Positions 44,600 through 54,690 of a stretch of 64,000 bases of DNA are shown in pieces (position 1 is the stretch's first letter; every line of letters begins with the position of its first letter). A program made the position numbers and the translations under genes. Below the pieces are notes generated by a model. That model searched no databases. It was not told where the DNA came from and saw only the letters and a list, made by a program, of their open reading frames with translations. The DNA is from JAZKFT01 sp965246935 (GTDB lineage Bacteria; Bacteroidota; Bacteroidia; Chitinophagales; Chitinophagaceae), in the NCBI GenBank assembly GCA_965246935.1, contig CBDFGC010000037.1, forward strand, positions 372,001-436,000, given 5' to 3'.

Positions 44600-45948
44600 T
44601 AGTCAATGTTATTGGCACGCTTTTTTTCCTTTACAAAAAGAAAACAGACAACAGCGGCACTTATCATTAATACGCCTCCTATTTGTACTGCTAAAAGACG
44701 ATCATTATTCAAAACATGCTTCATGATCCAACCGAAACCCAGTGATGCTATAATTTCCGGTAGGACAATAAAAAAATTAAACACACCCATGTACACACCA
44801 ATTTTATTCTGCGGCAACACTCCGCTTAGCATAGCATAAGGCATCGACAGAATACTGGCCCAGGCAATGCCAACGCCTGTCATAGATACAAACAGCATGT
44901 ATTTATTTGATACAAACCCAACGCTGATCATACCCATTGCACCTATAAGCAGGCATAAAGAGTGCGTTGTTTTTCTACCTAATTTTCTTGCAATGAATGG
45001 CAGGAAAAAAGCGAACACAAACGTGATGATGTTATAATAGGACAATGTTAATCCGCCAAAATTTGTGCCCTGGCCGTATAAGGGGTCTGTTTCGCTGGTA
45101 GCCCCAAAAATGTTTCTCGCCACGGCCGTATTATAGTAGAACCACATGAGAAAAAGACCCGGCCAGGTAAAAAATTGAACCAACGATAATACTTTCATGC
45201 GGGGCGGCATGTTTCTGATGGCACTTAAGATTTCTTTTAGGCCTCCCCCAATCCCCTTATTTGATTCTTTTACTTTTTCTTTAAACCCTTCATCAGCAGG
45301 TGGGTATTCTTTGGATGTAATAACGGTGTATAATACGGCGGCCATAAAAAAGAAGGCTCCGATATAAAAGCTCCATTTAACATTATCAGGAATCACTCCG
45401 CTTGCAGCCGTCGTCCGAAGATGGAACCAGTTCGTCATCATCCAAGGCAGAGCGGAAGCAATACATCCACCTAATCCTATCATTAAGCTTTGCATCACAA
45501 AACCCTGCGTAGTTTGCTTATCGTTTAGCTTGTCAGCTACAAACGCACGAAACGGTTCCATTGCTACATTTCCAAATACATCCATTACCCATAATAAGCC
45601 GGCAGCCATCCACAACGCACTGCTGTGCGGCATAAACAGTAACGCAATAGTGCTGACGAGTGCCCCTATAAAAAAATAGGGCCTTCTTCTGCCAAAAACC
45701 GGATGCCAGGTTCTATCGCTTAAGTAACCAATGATCGGTTGTACTAATAAACCCGTTAATGGAGCGGCTAAGAACAAAAACGGTATTTCATCAGCATTTG
45801 CATGAAGGTGTTCGTAAATAGGCCCCATATTAGCCCGTTGCAAATCCCATCCAAACTGAATTCCGAAAAACCCGACGCTCATATTGATAATCTGACTTAG
45901 AGAAAGATTTGGCTTATGTACCAATGGCTGAGTGGCAATCGTTTGCAT
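44599..45948 (-). CDS. MFS sugar transporter, SLC45/GPH-like
   Basis: 449 aa with 12 predicted membrane helices. The opening NMSVGFFGIQFGWDLQRANMGPIY and YLSDRTWHPVFGRRRPYFFIG between helices 2 and 3 are characteristic of the sucrose/maltose transporter branch. It probably imports maltose or maltodextrin released by the amylase encoded just downstream. First gene of a two-gene unit. Confidence 0.9.
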   Translation of the reverse strand: MQTIATQPLVHKPNLSLSQIINMSVGFFGIQFGWDLQRANMGPIYEHLHANADEIPFLFLAAPLTGLLVQPIIGYLSDRTWHPVFGRRRPYFFIGALVSTIALLFMPHSSALWMAAGLLWVMDVFGNVAMEPFRAFVADKLNDKQTTQGFVMQSLMIGLGGCIASALPWMMTNWFHLRTTAASGVIPDNVKWSFYIGAFFFMAAVLYTVITSKEYPPADEGFKEKVKESNKGIGGGLKEILSAIRNMPPRMKVLSLVQFFTWPGLFLMWFYYNTAVARNIFGATSETDPLYGQGTNFGGLTLSYYNIITFVFAFFLPFIARKLGRKTTHSLCLLIGAMGMISVGFVSNKYMLFVSMTGVGIAWASILSMPYAMLSGVLPQNKIGVYMGVFNFFIVLPEIIASLGFGWIMKHVLNNDRLLAVQIGGVLMISAAVVCFLFVKEKKRANNID

Positions 45949-46190
45949 AAAAAAGTTTTATTGTTCGGTATTGCAAGCGGCACAATGTTAAAACATTTAG
46001 GTGAATGTGTAATTTCTACACGAAACTAATTTTACAGGAACCTGTGATTCTTAAATACATGACAGAATTTCTGCAATAGGTTTTGGTATATCTATGCCGT
46101 TAGAATCAATGGCTTAGGTTTCGAAAATCACAAATACTACATCCTAAATTTGCTATCTCCTACATTTGCAGCCATTTTAATAAATTATTC

Positions 46191-48038
46191 ATGGGATTTG
46201 ATCGCAATACCGTCACCGGCTTTGTGCTGCTGGGTGCACTTTTCATCGGTTATTTTGCTTACACCAATTATCACCAACAAAAATACCTGGCTTTAAAAAA
46301 ACATTATGACGATAGTGTTGCTGCAGTAGCACAAAAAAATATTTCTGTAGAAAAAATCAAGATTGATTCGCAAAGAATCCAGCAAACACAGGAAATTTTA
46401 CAGCAAGGTTTTTTTCACAAGGACAGCAATACAACAGCACAGCTTACAATAGTTGAAAATAATGTCATGCGGCTTACCTTTTCCAATAAGGGCGGCTGGA
46501 TGAATATGGTGGAACTGAAAAAATACAAAGGACCGGACAGCAGCCTGGTGAAAATGGGCGGCACACCATCCGATGCATTTGGCTACACCATCAACACGGG
46601 TAATAACCAGAGTACCAGTACCGACAAATTAATATTTAATAGCCCGGCGATCAACAAAACGGCGGATGGTTCGCAAACGGTCAGTTATCAGTTGACATCA
46701 AGCAGCGGCCAAACAATTACCCATTCCTTCATCATCAAGCCGGACGACTACCTGATAGATGCAAATATTTCCCTTAGCGGCGCAGATCAGTTGCTTACCG
46801 GGCAGCAACTCAATATTAACTGGCAGGTACTGGCCAGGCAGCAGCAAAAAGATGTACAGTACGAAAAAACACAAACCGAACTGGTATATGTAACTGGTGG
46901 TGATTTTGATTTTACCCGTGCATTAAACAGCATCAGCGAAACTTTTAATAAGCCAACCAGTTTTGTAGGTGTTAAACAACAGTTTTTCAATTCCACCTTA
47001 TTATCCAAAACAGGTTTCAACAGTGTGCAGGCCGATGTGGTAGTGCCTACAGATTCAGCCAAAAACGAAGTGGCGTTGTTAAAAACAAGTGCCCATATAC
47101 TGGTGCCAACCGGTGCGGCTGCACAAGTGCCGTTGCAGATTTATTATGGCCCAAACGAATACAAGCGGTTGAAGAGCTATGACAACCAGATGCATAACAT
47201 TGTGAACTTAGGCAGTGGAATGTATGCCTTCGTAAAGTGGATTAACCGGGGTGTTATTCTTCCCATTTTCGACTTTTTATCACGGCTGGTAGGTGGCAAA
47301 ATGGGTTGGGCCATTTTATTGCTAACGGTTTTTATCCGGCTAATTACGGCGCCTTTGGTATTACCGGGGTATAAAAACGGGGCAAAAATGCAGCTGCTGC
47401 AACCAGAATTGAAAGCATTGAAAGAAAAATTCAAAGACGACCAGCAAGGTTACAGCGTAGCACAAATGAAATTTATGAGTGATGCAGGTGCAAGCCCGCT
47501 GAAAGGTTGCCTGCCGGGGCTTTTGCAAATACCTATCTTCTTTGCCTTGTTTGCATTTTTTAATAGTAACATCTTACTTCGAAGCCAGCCTTTTCTATGG
47601 GCAGATGATTTAAGCAAGTACGATTCCATTTTCCACATTCCCTTCACCATTCCGTTTTATGGCGATCATGTAAGCTTGTTTACTATTACAGCCTGTCTGA
47701 CCAGCTTTTTGATTTCGTGGTATGGTATGAGTAATGCAAACGTAGATCAGAGCAACCCGATGCTGAAATACATGCCGTATATTTTTCCATTTCTGATGCT
47801 GTTTTTCTTTAACAAACAGCCTGCCGCTCTTACCTGGTATTACACTGTGAGCAATACGGTAGCCTTGTTAATTCAGATATTCATCAAAAAATTTGTAATA
47901 GACCACGATAAGCTGCTGGTACAAATTGCTGCCAACCGGGCTAAGCCGAAAACAAAAAGTAAGTGGCAGGAACAGATGCAGCGGATGCAGGAAACGCAAA
48001 AGAAAATGCAGGAGGCAAAGGCAAAAACAAGAAGATGA
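46191..48038 (+). CDS. yidC: Membrane protein insertase YidC
   Basis: 615 aa. An N-terminal anchor helix (about 5-25) is followed by a large periplasmic beta domain (about 60-340) as in Gram-negative YidC, and then the five-helix core with MGWAILLLTVFIRLITAPL (the Arg in the groove) and GCLPGLLQIPIFFALFAFF. The cytoplasmic tail is Lys/Gln/Met-rich (about 585-615) and may touch ribosomes. Full length for Bacteroidota. A TACATTTG box at 46161-46168 lies close to the ATG. Confidence 0.96.
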   Translation: MGFDRNTVTGFVLLGALFIGYFAYTNYHQQKYLALKKHYDDSVAAVAQKNISVEKIKIDSQRIQQTQEILQQGFFHKDSNTTAQLTIVENNVMRLTFSNKGGWMNMVELKKYKGPDSSLVKMGGTPSDAFGYTINTGNNQSTSTDKLIFNSPAINKTADGSQTVSYQLTSSSGQTITHSFIIKPDDYLIDANISLSGADQLLTGQQLNINWQVLARQQQKDVQYEKTQTELVYVTGGDFDFTRALNSISETFNKPTSFVGVKQQFFNSTLLSKTGFNSVQADVVVPTDSAKNEVALLKTSAHILVPTGAAAQVPLQIYYGPNEYKRLKSYDNQMHNIVNLGSGMYAFVKWINRGVILPIFDFLSRLVGGKMGWAILLLTVFIRLITAPLVLPGYKNGAKMQLLQPELKALKEKFKDDQQGYSVAQMKFMSDAGASPLKGCLPGLLQIPIFFALFAFFNSNILLRSQPFLWADDLSKYDSIFHIPFTIPFYGDHVSLFTITACLTSFLISWYGMSNANVDQSNPMLKYMPYIFPFLMLFFFNKQPAALTWYYTVSNTVALLIQIFIKKFVIDHDKLLVQIAANRAKPKTKSKWQEQMQRMQETQKKMQEAKAKTRR

Positions 48039-48040
48039 TA

Positions 48041-48130
48041 TTTGTGAATCGTCAATCGTGAATGAATACTGCGAATGCCAAATTTTTTTCGGAACCGTTG
48101 ACGATTGACGATTGTTTACATTTTCACAAA
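48041..48130. repeat. Inverted word repeats (AATCGTCAATCGT type) after yidC
   Basis: TTTGTGAATCGTCAATCGTG at the left and ACGATTGACGATTG...TTCACAAA at the right; 13-bp core pairs exactly (48047-48059 with 48101-48113), and TTTGTGAA with TTCACAAA extends it. Starts 2 nt after the yidC stop, so it could serve as a 3' end structure. Confidence 0.75.
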
Positions 48131-48211
48131 TAACCAGGCGAGTTTAACTACTGCGCTGGTTTTGCATCTGTTATTTTAGCATAGCTTAGTTTTACGGCTA
48201 TGATTCATACA

Positions 48212-48847
48212 ATGAAGAGAGTTTTTATAATGCTTGCCAGCATTTTACTTGCAGGTAAAGCGCCTGCCCAACGGGTAATGACAGAGGGAACAGTGACATA
48301 TAACCTTTCTGTGAATGGTTCTACAGTGCAGGAGGCAACCAATGTTTTTAATGGTGCCACGCTTACAGTGTACGTAAAGGGCACCCAGGCTTTGCAGGAA
48401 CTCAAAAGCAGCGTGCTGAACCAATCAACCGTTTATGATGGCAAAAACGCTTCTGCCGTAATTTTAAAGCAGGCCGGTGATCAAAAATTCATCATTAATC
48501 TCGATTCTCTAAACTGGAAGCATTATAACCGGCGTTATGAAGGTATCACCTTCAATTATAGCGAAGAAACAAAAGACATCGCCGGTTTCACCTGTAAAAA
48601 AGCAGTGGCCAGGCTAAACGACGGAACAGAACTAATTGTGTACTACGCCACAGGCCTGACCACTTTTGTAAAGGGTTATGATTATCAGTTTAAAAACCTC
48701 CCGGGACTTGCTTTACAATATGAAGTGCAGAACGGACAGGTAAAAGTTACGTATACAGCGGATAAAGTGTATTTTAACCCGGTACCGGCTTTCAAATTTG
48801 ATATTCCTAAAACAGGGTACCGGATATTGGATTACAAGAGCAGTTAG
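48212..48847 (+). CDS. Secreted GLPGLI/DUF4412-like protein
   Basis: 211 aa from the ATG at 48212; signal peptide MKRVFIMLASILLAGKAPAQ. The body alternates strands with VYDGKNASAVILKQAGDQKF and KDIAGFTCKKAVARLNDGTEL, and KNLPGLALQYE corresponds to the GLPGLI motif. It belongs to the loose GLPGLI/DUF4412 group like the protein at 12722-13462. Function unknown. Confidence 0.75.
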   Translation: MKRVFIMLASILLAGKAPAQRVMTEGTVTYNLSVNGSTVQEATNVFNGATLTVYVKGTQALQELKSSVLNQSTVYDGKNASAVILKQAGDQKFIINLDSLNWKHYNRRYEGITFNYSEETKDIAGFTCKKAVARLNDGTELIVYYATGLTTFVKGYDYQFKNLPGLALQYEVQNGQVKVTYTADKVYFNPVPAFKFDIPKTGYRILDYKSS

Positions 48848-48870
48848 AAAATGGATAGCTATTTACTGAA

Positions 48871-49205
48871 TTAGATCAATCCCCATTCTCCTGCTTTTTT
48901 TATAAGTAGCGCCGTATTGCCTACCTCAAATTTCGATAATAAATTTTTACGGTGCGTATCAACGGTGTAAGGGCTTACAAAAATTTTTTGGCGATCTCAT
49001 TATTGGTCATTCCCTGTGCTATCAATTGTAATATTTCTGTTTCACGGCGGGTAAGGGTTGGAGATTCCTTATTGGACATGTATGCCGTTGTATTATTGTT
49101 GATGTCCATGCTAAAATACGTTTTGGCTGCCAGCACATCCCGGATTGCGTGTTCTATTTCTTCTTTACCGGCACTCTTTAATAAATAACCTAAACTGATA
49201 GCCTG
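48871..49205 (-). pseudogene. NarL/LuxR-type response regulator remnant
   Basis: Reads LGYLLKSAGKEEIEHAIRDV (end of a receiver domain), then SPTLTRRETEILQLIAQGMT and NNEIAKKF, the LuxR-type helix-turn-helix. Then TAA. One base over, the second half VSPYTVDTHRKNLLSKFEV continues to GEWGLI-stop. The frameshift lies in an A6T5 run. The receiver domain with the phospho-acceptor Asp is missing before 49205. Truncation and frameshift both argue for a dead gene. Confidence 0.85.
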
Positions 49206-49452
49206 TCCTGGTGGGAACAGTTTAAGTTATTACGCATTTATTGCTGACAGACTTTGGTAGCTACATCAATAATGTTATCTTAGAACAGGCTGCATAAAGT
49301 ATCTGGCTGACATGGATTTACTTACTGCTAATTGCTCATCCCCTATTTGAGTTTGATATAATATAGATGTAGCAGTTTCTCAGGCAAACTTTCTTATGGC
49401 TCGTAAATACAGACATATAAGGGCAAATAGCTCTCAGCTACTAAAAAGCATT
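49206..49452. other. Gene-free stretch at the truncated end of the regulator
   Basis: About 250 bp without any frame that continues the receiver domain. It shows no inverted terminal repeats, so the agent of the truncation is not visible. Confidence 0.35.
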
Positions 49453-49488
49453 AAAAAAGCCGTCCAGAAAATTCCGGACGGCTTTTTT
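49453..49488. terminator. Terminator
   Basis: AAAAAAGCCGTCC and GGACGGCTTTTTT form a 13-bp perfect stem with a 10-nt loop, symmetrical for both strands; 18 nt after the stop of the minus-strand gene at 49507. Confidence 0.88.
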
Positions 49489-49506
49489 AATACTTGAAAT
49501 TGACTT

Positions 49507-49833
49507 TTAAAATTTTACAGCAACCGGCCTTTTATAAAAAGGTACGCTTACATTATGCTTATAGGGATAGATATAAGTGGTATTACCATGCTGCAACATC
49601 ACAAAAGAGTTTACGGCAGTATTCTGAGGTACCTTATCGACATTAATAAAGTTTCCTTTCAATAAAAATCCGGTTTTGCTGAACAGGCTTAGGTTGTTAA
49701 AACCTTTCAGTTCGAAACCGCTGAATTTTAATACGACTCCCTTTTTAGTCTTCGTATCGCCCTTTGCGGCATAGATTTGAATTGAAACAGAAAGCAGTAT
49801 GGCTACAGTAGCCGCCCGGAATAAGTGTTTCAT
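49507..49833 (-). CDS. Small hypothetical secreted protein
   Basis: 108 aa, signal peptide to IQIYAA (residue 23), then a basic stretch (KGDTKTKKG) and alternating strands (VVLKFSGFELKGFNNLSLF, TTYIYPYKHNVSVPFYKRP). No family recognised; a single structural domain is likely. Confidence 0.7.
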   Translation of the reverse strand: MKHLFRAATVAILLSVSIQIYAAKGDTKTKKGVVLKFSGFELKGFNNLSLFSKTGFLLKGNFINVDKVPQNTAVNSFVMLQHGNTTYIYPYKHNVSVPFYKRPVAVKF

Positions 49834-50109
49834 ATGAAGTGATTTGAGTGATTTAACAAGATAAAATTAAGTATTTTTTGGCACAATCCACGATTATTTT
49901 CGTTTAATTAACGCTGTGCATAACTATTTTGTTACATAAACTCAAATTATTTCTTTGGTGATTAATTTGTAGTTTTAAAATTAAGCAATTGTCCCGGAAA
50001 ATATGTTACTGTAGAACTGATCATTCCAAGGTTGGTTTTTACTTAAACATTTACCCGAAATACGAATTTCCAATAGTAATTATACCGAAACATAAAAACT
50101 TTAAGATAC

Positions 50110-51543
50110 ATGGCAAACTTTTCCAGCAGGCAGGAGCATGAGGATATTAAGGAGTTGCTACGTGCCTATAACAATTTAAAAATGGGCCGGCATTCCGTTT
50201 TTATAGAAGAGGAAAATTTTGAGCGCCTCATTGACTATTTCGATGATAAGGAAGATTTGCCTGCTGCTATTGAGGCTGCTGAAAACGGCATACAGCAATT
50301 CCCCTACTCGGCAACCCTGTTGTTGAAAAAAGCCGATCTGCTGATTGCTACCCGCAAATACCAGGAAGCGCTGCGCCTGCTTATTAAAGCTGAACTTTTT
50401 GACAGCACTAATATTGACCTCTATATTTTAAAAACAGATGCTTACCTGGCCCTGGACCGACATGAAGAAGCTGTAGAAATCCTGGAACGTGCATTGGACC
50501 AGTTTGAAGGGGATGAACGTATTGACCTGTTATTTGAATTAGCAGATGTGTATGATGATTATGAGGAATTTGAAAAGGTATTTGAATGTCTGAAATGGGT
50601 GCTTGAACAAGACCCCACCAATGAAGAAGCCATGCTGAAGATTTGCTTTTGGGCAGATTTTACCGGCCGCAGTGAGGAAAGCATTCAGCTTCACCAGAAA
50701 ATTATTGACAATTACCCATATAATGAGTTGGCTTGGTTCAACCTGGGTACGGCTTATCAAAGCCTCAAGTTGTACGAAAAAGCAATTGACGCTTACCAAT
50801 ATGCTATCGTAATTGACGAGAAGTTTGATATTGCCTATCGCAACTTAGGAGATGCTTTTATTCGTATCCGTCAGTTTAAAGATGCCATTGAAGCATTAGA
50901 AAAAGTGTTGGAACTTACCCGGCCGGAAGATGTGGTGCATGAAGCCATCGGGCATTGCTATCATAAGCTGAATAATTTTGCACAGGCCCGGTTTCATTAC
51001 CGCAAAGCCAGTCATTTGAATGCCGATGACAGTAAGCTGTACTATAAAGTTGCGCTTACTTATTATAAGGAAGGCCATATTGATAATGCGGTACGCCAGT
51101 TAGATACCGCCATACGTATGCACCGGATGCAGCCCGAATATAACCTGCTGATGGGCGAATGCAAACTGTTGCAGGGAAAAATAAAAGATGCGGTTATTTA
51201 CTTCAGCAACGTCGTTCGTAGCCGGCCACGAAATTCCAAGGGTTGGGAGGCTTTAATCCGTTGCCTGGTAAAAGCCGGTTTTTACGAAGAGGCCTTAGAA
51301 CAGGCATTACGGGCCATTAAAGCAACACATGTCAAACCGGTATTTATTTATTACCATAGTGCTATTCTGTTTGCCCTGGGTAAATCAAAAGAAGGGTTAT
51401 TGCAATTGGAAAATGCCATACAGGCAAACGGTAAGTTGCTGAAAAAGTTCTTTGAACTTCAGCCGCAATTGATGCGAAACAGTCAGGTGGTAGATCTGGT
51501 AGTAAAATATAAGAAACCGGGTATAAAAAGAAGGCGGAAGTAA
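50110..51543 (+). CDS. Cytoplasmic tetratricopeptide-repeat protein
   Basis: 477 aa, no signal peptide. Residues about 40-430 are TPR/half-TPR units (SATLLLKKADLLIATRKYQEAL, ELAWFNLGTAYQSLKLYEKAI). Acidic first half and basic tail GIKRRRK. A conserved Bacteroidota scaffold type, with partners unknown. Confidence 0.85.
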   Translation: MANFSSRQEHEDIKELLRAYNNLKMGRHSVFIEEENFERLIDYFDDKEDLPAAIEAAENGIQQFPYSATLLLKKADLLIATRKYQEALRLLIKAELFDSTNIDLYILKTDAYLALDRHEEAVEILERALDQFEGDERIDLLFELADVYDDYEEFEKVFECLKWVLEQDPTNEEAMLKICFWADFTGRSEESIQLHQKIIDNYPYNELAWFNLGTAYQSLKLYEKAIDAYQYAIVIDEKFDIAYRNLGDAFIRIRQFKDAIEALEKVLELTRPEDVVHEAIGHCYHKLNNFAQARFHYRKASHLNADDSKLYYKVALTYYKEGHIDNAVRQLDTAIRMHRMQPEYNLLMGECKLLQGKIKDAVIYFSNVVRSRPRNSKGWEALIRCLVKAGFYEEALEQALRAIKATHVKPVFIYYHSAILFALGKSKEGLLQLENAIQANGKLLKKFFELQPQLMRNSQVVDLVVKYKKPGIKRRRK

Positions 51544-51546
51544 ATA

Positions 51547-51640
51547 ATACCAAATTCAAAAAGGCAATAGACAATGGGCAACAATCAACTTTAGATTTAG
51601 ACAGCCAAAATAAAGTCCAAAACCAAAATGAATTTGGTAT
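51547..51640. repeat. 12-bp perfect inverted repeat after the TPR gene
   Basis: ATACCAAATTCA (51547-51558) and TGAATTTGGTAT (51629-51640) bracket 70 nt without a gene. Size is compatible with a miniature element or a 3'-UTR hairpin. Confidence 0.55.
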
Positions 51641-51765
51641 AACTAAGATTTTGGAATAAATGGCTATGGAAAAAGAATGAATGTCTGTCACTTGAGAAAA
51701 GTTGGCTCTTCGCAATTCAACATTATCATTTGTCGCCTTGTCTTATAAACACTGTTCTATATTAT

Positions 51766-51797
51766 AATCCCTTCCGTTCATGTGAATGGAAGGGATT
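51766..51797. terminator. Terminator between the TPR and M16 genes
   Basis: AATCCCTTCC pairs with GGAAGGGATT, followed on the plus strand by a T run; 19 nt after the M16 stop codon on the other strand. Confidence 0.8.
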
Positions 51798-51816
51798 TTT
51801 TTAAAGTTTCTTTTTA

Positions 51817-54666
51817 CTATTTCTTCTCCGGCGTACCAGCAGTCACAATATCAGGCCGTAACACGGCTGTAACCACATTTTTACCATTCAGCAACAGGTT
51901 GGCGGCATCCTGTACCTGCTTTGGGGTAAGTGCATTTACATAAGTACTGTACTTCAGAAAACGTTGGTTATCTGCGCCGGGAAAAGTAGTTTCCAGTAAC
52001 TGGCCCAGCCAGGTTCCGTTTTCCTTCATCGCTGTTTTATTGGCTTCCAGCCACTGCTGTTTTACTTTATCCAGGTTGGCTTTGGAAGGGCCTGCTTTTT
52101 TTAACTTATCTATTTCGGCATTCATTGCATACAATAGCGTATCTACCTTTTCGGGACCGCAGGGAAGTTGTATGGTAAAACTGTAATTGGGATATGGAAT
52201 CTTGCTTACACTGGCATTCATACCACCCGAATAAATACCCTGAATTTTTTCCCTTAATTCTTCGATAATACGGATGTTCAGTATTTCACTGATGGCGTCG
52301 GCTTTCAATTCCAGGTCTTCGCTATAAGGGACTTCACCGGTATACATACTTAATATTAAAGCCTGAGGCGCCTGACCTTTATTCACATTTACATTTACCT
52401 TGCCTTTTACTGGGCGCAGGCCGTTATCTTTAAACACATACTTCTTTCCGCTTGCAGGTAAGCTGGCAATATATCTTTCTACCAATGGTTTCAGTTTCTG
52501 TTCGTCCACACTGCCTACAATCACAAAGTTCATTCCGGTTACATCGCCAAAACGTTCTTTGTAAATGGCAAGCGTACGGCTCATATCTACACTATCAAAG
52601 TAGGAAGATTTAGGAATGGCGATTGGTGTACGCGGATCATTGCCATACACTGTTTTCAGCAGCGTATCAATAAAAGTGATCTGCGGATTAGCACTCATAA
52701 AAGCCATTTGGGCCTTGTTTTTTTGAATAAAACTTTTGAATAATGAAGTGTCTACCCGTGGGCTGGTGGCATACAGGTACAGCAACTGAAACATGGTTTC
52801 CATATCTTTTACACTGCTGCTACCGTTAAAATTATCGGTTGTATTACCTAATCCGGGCCTGGCAGAAGCTGTTTTGCCAGTGAGCGCTTTTTGCAAATCC
52901 AAAGGGGCGAAATTGCCAACACCCATGCTGGTTACCGCAGCCACAGCATATTCGGCATTGTACTTATCATTCAATCCATACTGGCCTTTACCTCCCTGAC
53001 GGCGGGCACCCAAGAGCACCTCATCATTTTTAAAAGCGGTTTTCTTAATGGTTACGGTGGTTCCGTTAGACAATGTCCAAATGGTAGTTCCCATTACCGG
53101 ATCTAAAGCGGTCTTGACCACTTTGCCGGGGGTAGGCAATTTGGGCAACAGATTGGCAACAACCGCTTTTTCCTCGTATGCTTTAATGCCGCTGTTATTG
53201 AATGCTGCTGTAGTAATTGCCAGCAAGGAATCTTTTGATGGTAACATTACCCCGGAAGCCGGCTCAGGACCGGTAAGGCTCAACAGATAGTTTGGGGTTT
53301 GCTGCAGGCTTTTAGCAACATTGTTTACGTCAGCCAGCGTAATTTGGGGTATCAGTGTTTTAAAATATTCGTACTCCGTTGTAATACCGGGGATAGGTTC
53401 ATTAGTTGTAAAGTTGCGGATGTATTCTTCCGCATAATTCGCCGATTCGGTTTTGGTACGTTCATTATAACTTACCTGCATCCCAGCTAGCAAGTTGGTT
53501 TTAGCCCGGTCAATTTCGGCTTGGGTAAATCCAAAGCGTTTGGCTTTCTCAATTTCTTCAGCCAGTGTAGTAAGTGCACGGTTAGCACCGCCGGCATTAG
53601 CTGGCGTAGCACTGGCTGTAAACTGGTTATAATTACGTGCATAGCTGCTAAAGCCAACGCCAGCCCCTAAAAACGGGGGGTTCTCTTTTTGCGTGTACTC
53701 TCTCAGGCGCTGGTTGAGCAATGTGGTAAAGATGTTCCGTACCAAGTCAGCCTTGTAGCCACCAATCGTAGTAGATTGCTTATCCGGGAAGGCACTGTAA
53801 TTAATATCAACCGAGTAATTGGTAGCTTCCTTATCCGTTACTATCAGTGCATCATTTGTGTTATACGAAGCTACCGTCGCATATTCCCGTGGGCGTTCAT
53901 TAGCAGGGTTAGTCAGTTTTGCAAAATGCGATTTAATCATTTGCTCTGCCCTTAGCGGATCAATATCACCAACTACAATCACTGCCATAAGATCAGGCCG
54001 ATACCAGTCATGGTAAAACCTGCGGATAAGTTCCGGATTGTAGGTTTTAATAATGCTGTCAATACCAATGGGCAGACGGTCGGCATACTTGCTGCCTTCA
54101 AATAATTTAGGATATAGCTTACGGAACATCCGGTCATCGGCACCTTTACCTTGGCGGCTTTCTTCCAGTATTACATTGCGTTCGCTTTCAATATCGTCTG
54201 TTTCGTAGCTTACCTGGTGAGCCCAGTCTTCCAATATCTGCATTCCTTTTTCCAGGTTGGTTGGCTTATCCGTTGGGATGGGCAGCATATATACTGTTTC
54301 ATCGAAGGCAGTATAGGCATTCAGGTCGTTGCCAAAGCCTACACCAATGCTTTGCAAAAAGCTAACGATGTCATTCTTCTTGTAATTTTTGGTTCCGTTA
54401 AAGGCCATATGCTCAGACATGTGTGCCAGGCCCTGCTGGTTATCATCTTCTAAAATAGAACCTGCCTTAACCACCAACCGTAGCTCTACTTTTTGTTCGG
54501 GCTTTTTGTTTTGTCGGATGTAATAGGTAAGACCATTGGATAGTTTTCCTTTTTTCAGCGCCGGATCCTGGGGAAGAGAATCTGTGAGTTTATATTGTGC
54601 CTGTGAGCTTGTTGCTATCATCAAAAACATAGCGAATACGGCAAGCTGTTTTCGTATAAAAAACAT
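51817..54666 (-). CDS. M16-family zinc metallopeptidase (two-domain, PqqL/insulinase-like)
   Basis: 949 aa, signal peptide to SQAQ (residue 24). Active N-terminal half with the inverted zinc motif H82-x-x-E85-H86 (GLAHMSEHMAFNG) and the downstream acidic helix near ESERNVILEESRQGKG. Residues about 200-390, 530-700 and 720-900 form the remaining M16 folds; the C-terminal copy lacks the HxxEH motif, as usual. Likely degrades peptides in the periplasm. A TATTTTTG box (54683-54690) lies 16 nt upstream of the ATG. Confidence 0.92.
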   Translation of the reverse strand: MFFIRKQLAVFAMFLMIATSSQAQYKLTDSLPQDPALKKGKLSNGLTYYIRQNKKPEQKVELRLVVKAGSILEDDNQQGLAHMSEHMAFNGTKNYKKNDIVSFLQSIGVGFGNDLNAYTAFDETVYMLPIPTDKPTNLEKGMQILEDWAHQVSYETDDIESERNVILEESRQGKGADDRMFRKLYPKLFEGSKYADRLPIGIDSIIKTYNPELIRRFYHDWYRPDLMAVIVVGDIDPLRAEQMIKSHFAKLTNPANERPREYATVASYNTNDALIVTDKEATNYSVDINYSAFPDKQSTTIGGYKADLVRNIFTTLLNQRLREYTQKENPPFLGAGVGFSSYARNYNQFTASATPANAGGANRALTTLAEEIEKAKRFGFTQAEIDRAKTNLLAGMQVSYNERTKTESANYAEEYIRNFTTNEPIPGITTEYEYFKTLIPQITLADVNNVAKSLQQTPNYLLSLTGPEPASGVMLPSKDSLLAITTAAFNNSGIKAYEEKAVVANLLPKLPTPGKVVKTALDPVMGTTIWTLSNGTTVTIKKTAFKNDEVLLGARRQGGKGQYGLNDKYNAEYAVAAVTSMGVGNFAPLDLQKALTGKTASARPGLGNTTDNFNGSSSVKDMETMFQLLYLYATSPRVDTSLFKSFIQKNKAQMAFMSANPQITFIDTLLKTVYGNDPRTPIAIPKSSYFDSVDMSRTLAIYKERFGDVTGMNFVIVGSVDEQKLKPLVERYIASLPASGKKYVFKDNGLRPVKGKVNVNVNKGQAPQALILSMYTGEVPYSEDLELKADAISEILNIRIIEELREKIQGIYSGGMNASVSKIPYPNYSFTIQLPCGPEKVDTLLYAMNAEIDKLKKAGPSKANLDKVKQQWLEANKTAMKENGTWLGQLLETTFPGADNQRFLKYSTYVNALTPKQVQDAANLLLNGKNVVTAVLRPDIVTAGTPEKK

Positions 54667-54690
54667 GTTTTAAAAATTTCTGCAAAAATA

